From: a virus
DNA length: 64,000 nt
IMG/VR virus record: IMGVR_UViG_3300032893_000027
Coordinates: 1-64,000 of that record
Strand: one strand, 5' to 3'
Positions 14,719-22,883 of this stretch are shown here, one piece after another. How positions within the stretch are numbered: position 1 is the first letter of the stretch; every line of letters begins with the position of its first letter. Made by a program: the position numbers and the translations under genes. A model generated the notes under the pieces. The model ran no database searches and was not told where the DNA came from. It saw only the letters and a program-made list of their open reading frames with translations.

Positions 14719-16925
14719 TATTGATACTCAATGGAACCATCAGAGTACTGAACGACATTTTTGCCGGTCGATTTATCAACCCCAGTTCTAACGACTGTCT
14801 TGGCCGGAGCTTCCGTTGGGGCGGCCGGAACACCGCCCGTCAATCCATAGTCTTGCCGTGCCCGCCTATGAGCCTCTGCCCAGATTTCATCGTTGCTGCG
14901 TGGCTGAGTCTTGCCAGTAATGTCAGCACTGACTCTTGCAGCTTCCTGTCTCGCCAACTGATTAAAGTAGTTGCGTGTCTGGACGGCCAAGGCACGTCTC
15001 GTCTTTAGGTCCATAGTGGCGTCGGAGGCACCCTCTTGATCGAGTTCCTTGTTCTTAAGTGCGAGGGACGCCCTCTGGTAAGGCGTCATCTTATTAAGTT
15101 CATCCAGATGCTCTTTTGCCTTCTGCTGGAGGGCTTTAGCTTTCTGGTTAAGTTCCTCGTCGCTGCGGCCTTCCTTACGCTGCTCCTGAAGGGTCTTGGT
15201 GCCAGTTAACAGGCCCTTGCCGATAGCTGAGCCCAATGGCCCCGGAGTTGAGGCAATCGTCGCGCCGATATTCATCAACGCCAATCCCCAATCTTTTCCA
15301 CCGAAGCCTTGGTTTCCGGTTGCATTCGGATAAGGCATCTGGTCTGATCCGTCTGTGGATATGTCAGACGCCCCTCCGGGGCCGACACCGGCACTGCTCC
15401 TTCGATGGGGTGGTGTCGGTCTCGGCCTTGGTAGCGGTACAGGGAAGGCAGCCCCCGATTCACCGGTCTCCATAGGTCCATAGCCAGTACCGGGAACGTG
15501 CCCTTCGGCACCCGCAGCACCCGCTGCATTGGCTGGCCCAATGAATGGGATGGAAGCTCCGGGGTCTGGCTTAGCTCCCGGTGCTGGAGGCGCATAGGAA
15601 TTAAACCTATTCCAGCCCCCTCTAATGGCATCTATAGGTCCTTGTAGGAATGATGCGACTGGTCCGGAACCAGATTCATCAGGCCCATAGGGCACATCCT
15701 CACCATCCGCAAACTTAGGATAGGCTGAGCCGCCCTGTTTGAGGAGTAAAGGCGCCACACTCGTTGCCAGCTTGGCTATGTCTCCAAAGTTGATTCCGCT
15801 ACTTTGTTGCTGCTGCTGTTGCTGGCCAGAGTTCGGGTTCGAGAACTGCATACCCCCAGTAAGGGGACCGGAGTGCCCTGCTCCCTCATGGAGAGGAATG
15901 TAAGGAACGATAGAATTGCCACCGCCCTCAACGCCGGGCCAAGACGGTTGGTTTGATCCTTCACCCTCAACCTCACCACCGTCTGCATACCCAATGCCAT
16001 AGTCAGCAGCGGTCAATCCGGGGAGGGGGTTGGCTGAGCTTCCACCATAAGCATCCGTGAAGGCATTGCCGCCACCATAAACCGGACTCCCGCCGCTGCC
16101 ACCGAGGGTGCCATAAAGGCCAGCGCCAGCCGTTCCTAGACCGACGATCTGGTTAAGCAGCGAAGGCGTCGGAGGCTGAGAGATCGTCTGACTAAACCCA
16201 TTGGTCGTACCCCCAAGGGCTGGTGCCAGTCCACCGGTTACACCCGCTAGATATTGTGCCGTCTGGAATGGATAGGCCAGTTGTGCCAGAATGTTTTGGT
16301 ACGGCGCATTCAACTGGGCCTGTTGCTGCTGTTGCTGCTGTAGGCCAGCCGCATTGGCGCCGCCGAGTGTCTGGCCACCGAGCCCTGCTAGTCCCGATGC
16401 CGCTCCGCTTTCGAGGGCTTTTTGCTGCTGGGCTGCTGACAAAGCGGATTGGTAAAGGTTGGCATATGTTTGCCCAGCAGCGAGCCCTTGCTGCTTAGCC
16501 ATGTCGGCTTGCCCCACAGCGATACGATCAGCCCCAATGCCGCCAGCAGACTGAACGAGATTAGCAGTATTTTGCGCATTCTGTGCCCCAAATATGTCTT
16601 GAAGGTTGGCTGTGACATTCGCAGCCATTGGATTGTAGTAATTAGCAACATCAGACGCCGAGATCGGCGCCGCACTCTGACCATACAACTGGCCAGCCTG
16701 TTGGTAATAGGGCTGGTTAACGAGACTCCCGTACTGCTGGAACACCTGCTGCTGAAGTGGACTAAATCCAGCAACCGGGGCAACCGGCATACTAAAAGGG
16801 GTCGCGGCGGCCTGTTGGGCGGCGGCCTCGGCCTGATTAGCCCCGGCCGCAATGGTAGGATTGGCAGAATAAGACTGCGTTTGCGCCTGATTCTGGACTG
16901 TTTGACTGCCCTTGCTACCGCCCAT
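14718..16925 (-). CDS. Ala/Gln-rich internal virion protein
   Basis: The 735-residue protein has an Ala/Gln-rich helical N-terminal half (YYNPMAANVTANLQDIF; runs of Gln near residues 200 and 370). A low-complexity Gly/Pro/Ser middle carries YADGGEVEGEG and KFADGEDVPYG, and the C-terminus has a coiled coil. ADGG motifs recur in the 1290-residue protein nearby. The composition and the place between other giant proteins suggest an ejection or internal core protein. The one-base overlap with the next gene (ATG inside TAATG-like context) indicates coupling. Confidence 0.65.
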   Translation of the reverse strand: MGGSKGSQTVQNQAQTQSYSANPTIAAGANQAEAAAQQAAATPFSMPVAPVAGFSPLQQQVFQQYGSLVNQPYYQQAGQLYGQSAAPISASDVANYYNPMAANVTANLQDIFGAQNAQNTANLVQSAGGIGADRIAVGQADMAKQQGLAAGQTYANLYQSALSAAQQQKALESGAASGLAGLGGQTLGGANAAGLQQQQQQQAQLNAPYQNILAQLAYPFQTAQYLAGVTGGLAPALGGTTNGFSQTISQPPTPSLLNQIVGLGTAGAGLYGTLGGSGGSPVYGGGNAFTDAYGGSSANPLPGLTAADYGIGYADGGEVEGEGSNQPSWPGVEGGGNSIVPYIPLHEGAGHSGPLTGGMQFSNPNSGQQQQQQQSSGINFGDIAKLATSVAPLLLKQGGSAYPKFADGEDVPYGPDESGSGPVASFLQGPIDAIRGGWNRFNSYAPPAPGAKPDPGASIPFIGPANAAGAAGAEGHVPGTGYGPMETGESGAAFPVPLPRPRPTPPHRRSSAGVGPGGASDISTDGSDQMPYPNATGNQGFGGKDWGLALMNIGATIASTPGPLGSAIGKGLLTGTKTLQEQRKEGRSDEELNQKAKALQQKAKEHLDELNKMTPYQRASLALKNKELDQEGASDATMDLKTRRALAVQTRNYFNQLARQEAARVSADITGKTQPRSNDEIWAEAHRRARQDYGLTGGVPAAPTEAPAKTVVRTGVDKSTGKNVVQYSDGSIEYQ

Positions 16926-16940
16926 TGTTCACGCTTTGCC

Positions 16941-17423
16941 TTAAGAGGAAGTTTCTACTGTACTACTATTAGGCTTATAGAAAAAGAATTCTCCCAGCTT
17001 GGGAAACTCTCTCTGGTACAGCCTACACTTGGCCTCGTTGCGGGCACTTTCAGAGAAGATACCCGTCATTAGAGGGAGTCCAGTCTCGTTAACCTGTTGC
17101 TTCATCCAGCGCATCAAAGCCTTGGCATGCTGTGACTTGCGGTGGTCTGGATGGACAAAAACCATGTATTCTTCGAGGTGAGGTCTCTCGGAGTACCAGA
17201 AAGTCCCGATAGACAGGAAGGCTAGGGCTTCTAGCTCTCCTTCCTCTGGGCCTATGACGCCGATAGCGCCCTCTTGGCCTGCCAAGGCACGCCGGACAAA
17301 GCCAGCGGCCTTCCGCATTGACAAGGGGAATACGGCATTCTCGCCATAGGACATTCGCATCAAGTACCAGACCTGCTCAAATTCAGAGGGACCAGCAAAT
17401 CTTACTTCAGAGGGTGAACTCAT
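16941..17423 (-). CDS. GNAT-family acetyltransferase
   Basis: GNAT enzymes move acetyl groups from acetyl-CoA to amines. The motif A region reads EEYMVFVHPDHRKSQHAKALM, with the HPDHR turn followed by the start of the helix that holds the CoA pyrophosphate. At 160 residues it is a single domain. It lies inside the virion operon between two giant proteins, so the substrate could be a virion protein or a host protein. Such a gene is common in phage tail regions but the target is unknown. Confidence 0.8.
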   Translation of the reverse strand: MSSPSEVRFAGPSEFEQVWYLMRMSYGENAVFPLSMRKAAGFVRRALAGQEGAIGVIGPEEGELEALAFLSIGTFWYSERPHLEEYMVFVHPDHRKSQHAKALMRWMKQQVNETGLPLMTGIFSESARNEAKCRLYQREFPKLGEFFFYKPNSSTVETSS

Positions 17424-17428
17424 TTGAT

Positions 17429-20400
17429 CTACTTCGGGGGTTTCAACTTCTTAAGGGTTTCGATATGATGTTTGCGAGTATTAATAACGAACTTATCCAA
17501 GGTCTTATGACCTTGTTTCATATCCCCGCCCCCAATAGCTTTTACCACATCTGGATGGATAATGAACTCTCCCCCAGCCGCGATGATCGGCACATGGTCC
17601 GTTTTACCCCCATCAGCTTTCTTTTCGGTCTTGCCATGCTCATACAAATCACAGCAATATTCGTTGGCTGGTTCCGGAAGTTCCGGCTTCCCGTGCCATT
17701 TCACGAATCCTTGATTACCGCAAGTGGTTGAACTGGCAAGGTATTTGCAGTTAGCACACATAGAACCACCCTTGGGGACCTTCATCCCAAGCTGGTGGTT
17801 AGCGGGCAGGACTGTTGCGGGTTCGACTTTGCCGCCACGGGCCTTTTGATGGGGAATAGGAACATGCGAAAAATGAAGCTGATGCGGGTATTGGAACGCC
17901 CGCCCATGTATATTCGGAGGGGGAAGACCGTAAGCCGAGTGCGTAAACATCTTCTTCAGGATCTCGCTGCCTGCCTTAGTATTGCCTTCACCAAGGGCGC
18001 TTGGAATGTCGGCAGGCAATACATACGATCCCGGTGGAACTCGCATCGGAATCTTGTCCGTTCGGCCCGGAATATGGGAGTCGATTAATCCACCCTTGGA
18101 GAAGTTGATGAACTCATGCTCCTGCGGATTCTCGTCAATCTGCGGGTGCTTGTGTTTCACTTTGCCTCCTGTGGCGTACTTCTGGTCGTTGTCACCGCCG
18201 CTTAGATACTGGTAGATACCAGCCCCAGCGGGCAGACCCGCAAAGCCTGCTAACGGGTGCCTCAAATGCATCTTCTTTGGGTCAAAGGCTGCCCTTGGGG
18301 CACGAAGGATCTCAGGATTAATAACAGCGTATTGAGTATGCTTTAAGCCATGAGATCCAACATCATGAACACCCTCAAGGGCGATCATGTCATATCCCTG
18401 CTTGCGAGCCTCTTCGATAATATCGTGAAAAAGAGTCTTGCTCCAAGTAGCACCGCCATCAGGATGTATCTGGTGCCCTAACTGCTTGGCAAGGGGGCCA
18501 TAATCTACCCGAGCAAATTTATGCTCTCTGGCAATATACGGATGGCCTAGAGGTCCATAACCATGAGCCGCAACTTCTGGATTGGGCGCGGCAAAGAAAG
18601 CCCTTTCCCACACCTTTTGGGAAGGGTCTATAATTTCGTGGGGATAGCCTCCGCCGGGAACCGGATTTTCAAACTCGCCACCTTTCCAAACATAATGTTT
18701 GGTGGCCCAGCCTTTCTTCTCAAGCTCTGCCGGTTTGTTCTTGCCCCAATCAATCTTATTAATCCACTCCTTGCCCTCAGTATGCCCCTCTGGCGGAGCA
18801 TATGATTTCCAAGACTTCGGCTCTAAGCTGGCCTTAATAGCATCCTCACGCATCTTTTTCTTTTGAGCATGAGGAAGATTCTGAGATGTAATAGGAACAT
18901 TGTATCCAGCCTGTCCGAGATGCTCGGACATAAGGCCCTTCATGTCATCAATGTTTTTCTCAGGGAAATAGCTGAGAACATTCTCGATCTGATGCGGCTT
19001 AATATTGTAATACGACATGCTCTTGAGAAACTTCTCGCTATCTAGTTTCCCAAGTTCCTTGGCCAGCAACTTAGCCTTTAATCCGAATGCAGTCATATTC
19101 GGATTGTCTCCGATATGATACTTGGACAAGGCCGCAATAATTTTACCGCTGTCTATCCCGCCAAATACCTTCTTTGGTAAGTTGTAAGTTTTATTGTATT
19201 CGAATTGGTCAAGCCATTGAGTATCCTTAGGATGGCTCGGAATATCCTTGTACCCACCAGAGTCAGGCCATTTGGAGGCAAGGGCCTTCGATAACGCCTG
19301 CTCAAATGGCGTTTCCTTACCCTTAGGTAAGCCAACAAGATCCCCATATTCTTCTGGTGTGTGACTGTAAAGCTCATCTTTCCAGCCCTCAGGCCCGGCT
19401 GGGGCATTCTTAAAGTATTCCTCTAGTTCCTTCTCCGACATTGGTTCGTGCTGAGGAGCATGCTCAACTCCATGCTCATCAAATGAGCCAAAGTCCGGAT
19501 CGTGGCCATACCCTGCACTCTCCCAGCCCTTAGCAGGTGGTTCACCACCGTGCTTCTCAGCCCAGTCCTTGAGATAGTTCTTTCTGGCAATTAGCTTATC
19601 GGCAAGCTTAGGATCGCCGTGAAAGTTATCCACAACTTGCCTGATCTTCTCATCAGGAATGTTGATTACTTTCTTAAGCGAATCAGCTACATGTTCATCT
19701 GACATGCCGCCAAACATGGCCGCAGCATCCGGTGCATGGACCTTTGGATCTAGCCCACGCATAGATTGGAGTTCGCCGACCTCATTGCCAAAGATCTTGC
19801 CTTTAGGCGCCCCCTTGGCGCGGTATTCCAATGCGCCGCCGAGGTCCAATGGTGTCACCTTGCCGTTGATGACACCGAGATTGTCACCGCCAGTACCTAC
19901 GACGTCGTGGTTAGCCAGCCATGCATGAACGCCAAAATCGTGCTGGGCCTCATACATCTCTTGATCGTCGAGTTGACTCGCATTATTCTTCTCAAGCTTC
20001 TCCATCCGGGTAATAATATGATTACCGGTTGGATCATGGTGGTACTTGAGGGTTGGAACGCCAGCTAGATCGTAGAGGGCTGCTGCCACGTTCTCATTGA
20101 CAACGTGAGCCGGGGTCTGCCCTTCCTTCATGTAGTACTTGACGCCGTTCTTATCCTGATAGACGCCACCCTTGTTGGAACCCATCTGCGGTCCAACCTG
20201 AGTCAGTTGGTCAGGATGAACGTAGCCTCCGAAGTTGGAGGGCTGATGCATCTCATCGACTGGCTTTAAGTCAGGCCCAGCACTCGGAGCCTTCGGTGGT
20301 TCTCCGAAGTGCTTCTTGTAGTAGGTATCAAATCCTTTCTGCTGCAAGGGAGACATATGGGATTTAAGCTGGTCGATTTGGCCTTCATGCAAGCCAGCGC

Positions 20401-21301
20401 TACCAGCAATGGCGGCTAGGTCCTTGTTGGTATATTGCTTGAGGTTCTTCTGGATCTCAGGGTTCGTCTCAGGCGAATTGTTCAGCGCCTGATCCATATG
20501 TTTGGCTATGTCGTCAAGCTTGCCAACACCCTCCTTGGTGAAAGCCTCCTTAACGGGCTTAAATGCGGGCAGGCCGAACATCCCGGCCTTGGCGACGTCA
20601 CCCATTAGGGTGTCCGGATTGGCCCAGCTTGCCACATCCACGGCTTGGCCTAGCCCCGGACCGGTCCTTTCAGCCGTCTTCTGGGCCGTCCCAAAGGCCG
20701 CATTGATCGGGGTCATGGCTGGCATAGCCGCCCCAAGGGCCTCCTGTCCGAGTCCTAAGCCCCAGCGGAGGGGGTTATAGGTCTGGAAGTTCTCCTGTGC
20801 CTGCTTATGGAACCCATATGCAGCCTCATCGCTTTCGCGTACAGCCTCCTTCCAGTCCTTGCCCAGATTGCGGAGTTTCTCTGGCAGCCTGCTGGGCTCA
20901 ACATGGGGCTCGGCCTGCTGCCCTGCTGGAGCGCCGGAGATTGGAACCTGAGGTGGGACATTAGGCGTCTTGAGGTCGTCATTGAGGGGCCATGGATCGA
21001 CGTCACCGCCGTCAGCAAAGCCCGCCGCCCTCAGGTCGAGATCCTTGTTCCCGAGGGCATCCCCCATCGGGCTAAAACCAACCTCGCCGCTATTCGGGTA
21101 ATACATGTTCATATGGAAAGGCGTCATGCTTTCCATTGGCTTCACGACAGGGCCTTCCGGGAAATACAGGCTATCGTTGAATGGAGTAAATGCCTCCATC
21201 CTCCGGTCTTCGATGTTCGGAGACTTGCGGAAGTCATCCCCGCCCTGTGCCTTCTTGGCATACTTCCGGGCGACGTGGAGGGCGAGTTCCTTCTTAGCCA
21301 T
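17429..21301 (-). CDS. Giant polyvalent-type virion protein with kinase-like and ART-like domains
   Basis: The 1290-residue protein shows several regions. (1) Residues about 374-580 resemble the HipA/PI3-kinase-like fold found in phage polyvalent proteins: GSNKGGVYQDKNGVKYYMK for nucleotide binding, NHDVVGTGGDN as a catalytic-loop equivalent, and LDLGG as a metal loop. (2) Residues about 865-1007 resemble ADP-ribosyltransferase domains of polyvalent proteins (RAFFAAPNPEVA, ARKQGYDMIALEGVHD, FDP). (3) A late GRTDKIPM...PPGSYVLPAD stretch follows. (4) A Cys-rich patch (CANCKYL...YCCDLY) is next. (5) The end, AAGGEFIIHP, belongs to known phage families. It is probably packaged and delivered to the host. 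Domain calls are by eye. Confidence 0.6.
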   Translation of the reverse strand: MAKKELALHVARKYAKKAQGGDDFRKSPNIEDRRMEAFTPFNDSLYFPEGPVVKPMESMTPFHMNMYYPNSGEVGFSPMGDALGNKDLDLRAAGFADGGDVDPWPLNDDLKTPNVPPQVPISGAPAGQQAEPHVEPSRLPEKLRNLGKDWKEAVRESDEAAYGFHKQAQENFQTYNPLRWGLGLGQEALGAAMPAMTPINAAFGTAQKTAERTGPGLGQAVDVASWANPDTLMGDVAKAGMFGLPAFKPVKEAFTKEGVGKLDDIAKHMDQALNNSPETNPEIQKNLKQYTNKDLAAIAGSAGLHEGQIDQLKSHMSPLQQKGFDTYYKKHFGEPPKAPSAGPDLKPVDEMHQPSNFGGYVHPDQLTQVGPQMGSNKGGVYQDKNGVKYYMKEGQTPAHVVNENVAAALYDLAGVPTLKYHHDPTGNHIITRMEKLEKNNASQLDDQEMYEAQHDFGVHAWLANHDVVGTGGDNLGVINGKVTPLDLGGALEYRAKGAPKGKIFGNEVGELQSMRGLDPKVHAPDAAAMFGGMSDEHVADSLKKVINIPDEKIRQVVDNFHGDPKLADKLIARKNYLKDWAEKHGGEPPAKGWESAGYGHDPDFGSFDEHGVEHAPQHEPMSEKELEEYFKNAPAGPEGWKDELYSHTPEEYGDLVGLPKGKETPFEQALSKALASKWPDSGGYKDIPSHPKDTQWLDQFEYNKTYNLPKKVFGGIDSGKIIAALSKYHIGDNPNMTAFGLKAKLLAKELGKLDSEKFLKSMSYYNIKPHQIENVLSYFPEKNIDDMKGLMSEHLGQAGYNVPITSQNLPHAQKKKMREDAIKASLEPKSWKSYAPPEGHTEGKEWINKIDWGKNKPAELEKKGWATKHYVWKGGEFENPVPGGGYPHEIIDPSQKVWERAFFAAPNPEVAAHGYGPLGHPYIAREHKFARVDYGPLAKQLGHQIHPDGGATWSKTLFHDIIEEARKQGYDMIALEGVHDVGSHGLKHTQYAVINPEILRAPRAAFDPKKMHLRHPLAGFAGLPAGAGIYQYLSGGDNDQKYATGGKVKHKHPQIDENPQEHEFINFSKGGLIDSHIPGRTDKIPMRVPPGSYVLPADIPSALGEGNTKAGSEILKKMFTHSAYGLPPPNIHGRAFQYPHQLHFSHVPIPHQKARGGKVEPATVLPANHQLGMKVPKGGSMCANCKYLASSTTCGNQGFVKWHGKPELPEPANEYCCDLYEHGKTEKKADGGKTDHVPIIAAGGEFIIHPDVVKAIGGGDMKQGHKTLDKFVINTRKHHIETLKKLKPPK

Positions 21302-21725
21302 GGATGATGAACTTCAACCCGAAGCCTCCCGAGGCGGGGCGCCATCCCAAATATGCCTCCAGCCAGCCATTCCAATAGGAAATGAACGGAGCCCATCCGT
21401 TGATGAGTGACCACTTAAAACCGGTTATATTACCGGGAACATCTCGCCAAGTTGTGGCAAGGACAGGATAAGATCCTGTCACCGTGTAAGTCTGTCCTTC
21501 AAAGCCAATAATATAACCGACAAAATTGGCACAAGGATTCCGAAACCACCACAGCAGATTACGGATGAACTGGTTGGATATATTCGGTAGATAAGGAAGC
21601 CCATTGTTGATTAAAGGCGCAGTCCATGTTGACTTGCTGCCGCCACACATCAGCCACCACAGGGGGTTTAGAAGCATCCCCCATGTCGGTATATCCTGCG
21701 GTGTGACAGTCACAGTCTCAATCAT
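21294..21725 (-). CDS. Trp-rich conserved phage protein (DUF7338-like)
   Basis: The 143-residue protein follows the pattern of a phage family with unknown role: NPLWWLMCGG near the start, then RNLLWWFRNPCANFVGYIIG, a short beta part, and GWRPASGGFGLKF at the end. Thirteen or so tryptophans suggest membrane or envelope contact. In this operon it lies between a tail fibre and the giant ejected proteins, so a lysis or penetration role is possible but unproven. Confidence 0.6.
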   Translation of the reverse strand: MIETVTVTPQDIPTWGMLLNPLWWLMCGGSKSTWTAPLINNGLPYLPNISNQFIRNLLWWFRNPCANFVGYIIGFEGQTYTVTGSYPVLATTWRDVPGNITGFKWSLINGWAPFISYWNGWLEAYLGWRPASGGFGLKFIIHG

Positions 21726-22648
21726 TAGCCAGCCCGTATCATCATCAAGCCGCCGATATAGGATGGCTGGAGGTTGGTAATTGCTGTATTGGCGCTTCCG
21801 GGATTGACGGTGATGCCGGTGACGGCCGAGTTGGTGGTAACCCCCGTATTGGTGATCGTGAAAAATGCGGACGCCGCAACGGAAGCCTCACCATTAACTG
21901 TACCGTTATTACTAATGGTGTGAGTATGGCCGGGATCGGTGATTGGGATGCTTGCAGGCAAGTTGCTTGATCCGAGAGTGTTGGACTGAGCGCCGCCAAT
22001 ACCGCCGACATTAGGAGTGTTAAAGCCAGTCGCCGCCGTAGAAATCAATCCAGCACCCTGATCGAGGGCGGCGCGGACCCTACCTTTTGAATTCGGAAGC
22101 GTCGTGCCACCCAAGACATTGACAAGCTGTGGATAAGTAGCAGACGAAAAGGTGGTGCCGTCACAATTTAAGTAAGGAGGCACAGTGCAGCCCGAAATCC
22201 AATTAGGGACAGATGACCCCGCGTAATCCCAATACGACCCAATGCGGTCCAGTCCCGTGTATCTGATGTTGGTGCCGTCATTGGTTACAAATATCGTTTC
22301 ATTGGGAACAGCACAGACGACTTGTCCACCAGCTACAGTCGTGGCCAGCGTAATGGTAAAGGCGCTACTGCCTGTGCAGGTATGATAGATCTCGTAGTTC
22401 TTCTTGAAAGAAGTTGGGAAGGTGATAGTCACACTTCCCGTCAACGTCGAGTTAAAGATGATCTGCCTGCTCTGGAACTGGCCTGCATTCAGGATGACGT
22501 TGGAGTTATTTAATCCGATAGTAGTGATGTTGCCGACAACAAGATCAATCAACGTCGTGTTGTTGTTGACGGGGGTATCCCACGTTCCGGTATCGTCACC
22601 ACGGGCCGGTTCTTCAAGCTGGATGTTTGGCGTAAAGGTAGAGACCAT
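21725..22648 (-). CDS. Tail collar domain fibre protein
   Basis: The N-terminus is typical of short fibre proteins (PNIQLEEPARGDDTGTWD). The C-terminal half has a phage tail-collar layout: PPYLNCDGTTFSSATYPQL, LPNSKGRVRA, PGHTHTI with paired histidines, and the closing NLQPSYIGGLMMIRAG. Collar-domain trimers bind receptors or hold fibres. The 307-residue size fits. It is probably the receptor-facing fibre or its attachment part. Confidence 0.85.
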   Translation of the reverse strand: MVSTFTPNIQLEEPARGDDTGTWDTPVNNNTTLIDLVVGNITTIGLNNSNVILNAGQFQSRQIIFNSTLTGSVTITFPTSFKKNYEIYHTCTGSSAFTITLATTVAGGQVVCAVPNETIFVTNDGTNIRYTGLDRIGSYWDYAGSSVPNWISGCTVPPYLNCDGTTFSSATYPQLVNVLGGTTLPNSKGRVRAALDQGAGLISTAATGFNTPNVGGIGGAQSNTLGSSNLPASIPITDPGHTHTISNNGTVNGEASVAASAFFTITNTGVTTNSAVTGITVNPGSANTAITNLQPSYIGGLMMIRAG

Positions 22649-22655
22649 CTTTCAC

Positions 22656-22883
22656 CTACTGCGGATAGATTGGAGTCTTGCCGGTGAACCCGGAACTGGT
22701 CGTCACAAGCATGAAGTAAGATGCGGTAGACGATTGAAAGACAATCGTTCCGTTGGTAGCAGGCGCAGATGTTGATGTAGATGTAATCTGCGGAAAGATG
22801 GTCCCGATTTTGGTCGTGAGGTTATTGATGGCCGCCACGCCATCCCTAAGAGAGGACCAGATGCTGTCAAAGCCGATTGCCAT
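22656..22883 (-). CDS. Small tail-associated protein
   Basis: The 75-residue Ser/Thr-rich beta-type protein (GTIVFQSSTASYFMLVTTSSG) sits between the collar fibre and the nozzle protein and touches both. The first 25 residues look helical. It may be a fibre adaptor. No family is recognised. Confidence 0.6.
   Translation of the reverse strand: MAIGFDSIWSSLRDGVAAINNLTTKIGTIFPQITSTSTSAPATNGTIVFQSSTASYFMLVTTSSGFTGKTPIYPQ

Noticed and set aside
16941-17423. Second GNAT gene as part of the pseudaminic acid pathway
   Set aside because: It is 30 kb away, in the opposite operon, and shares no specific motif with PseH beyond the general GNAT fold.
19628-19636. Exact DnaA box inside the giant virion gene
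   Set aside because: A 9-base match inside coding DNA is expected about once by chance in this length, and there is no AT-rich or repeated context.
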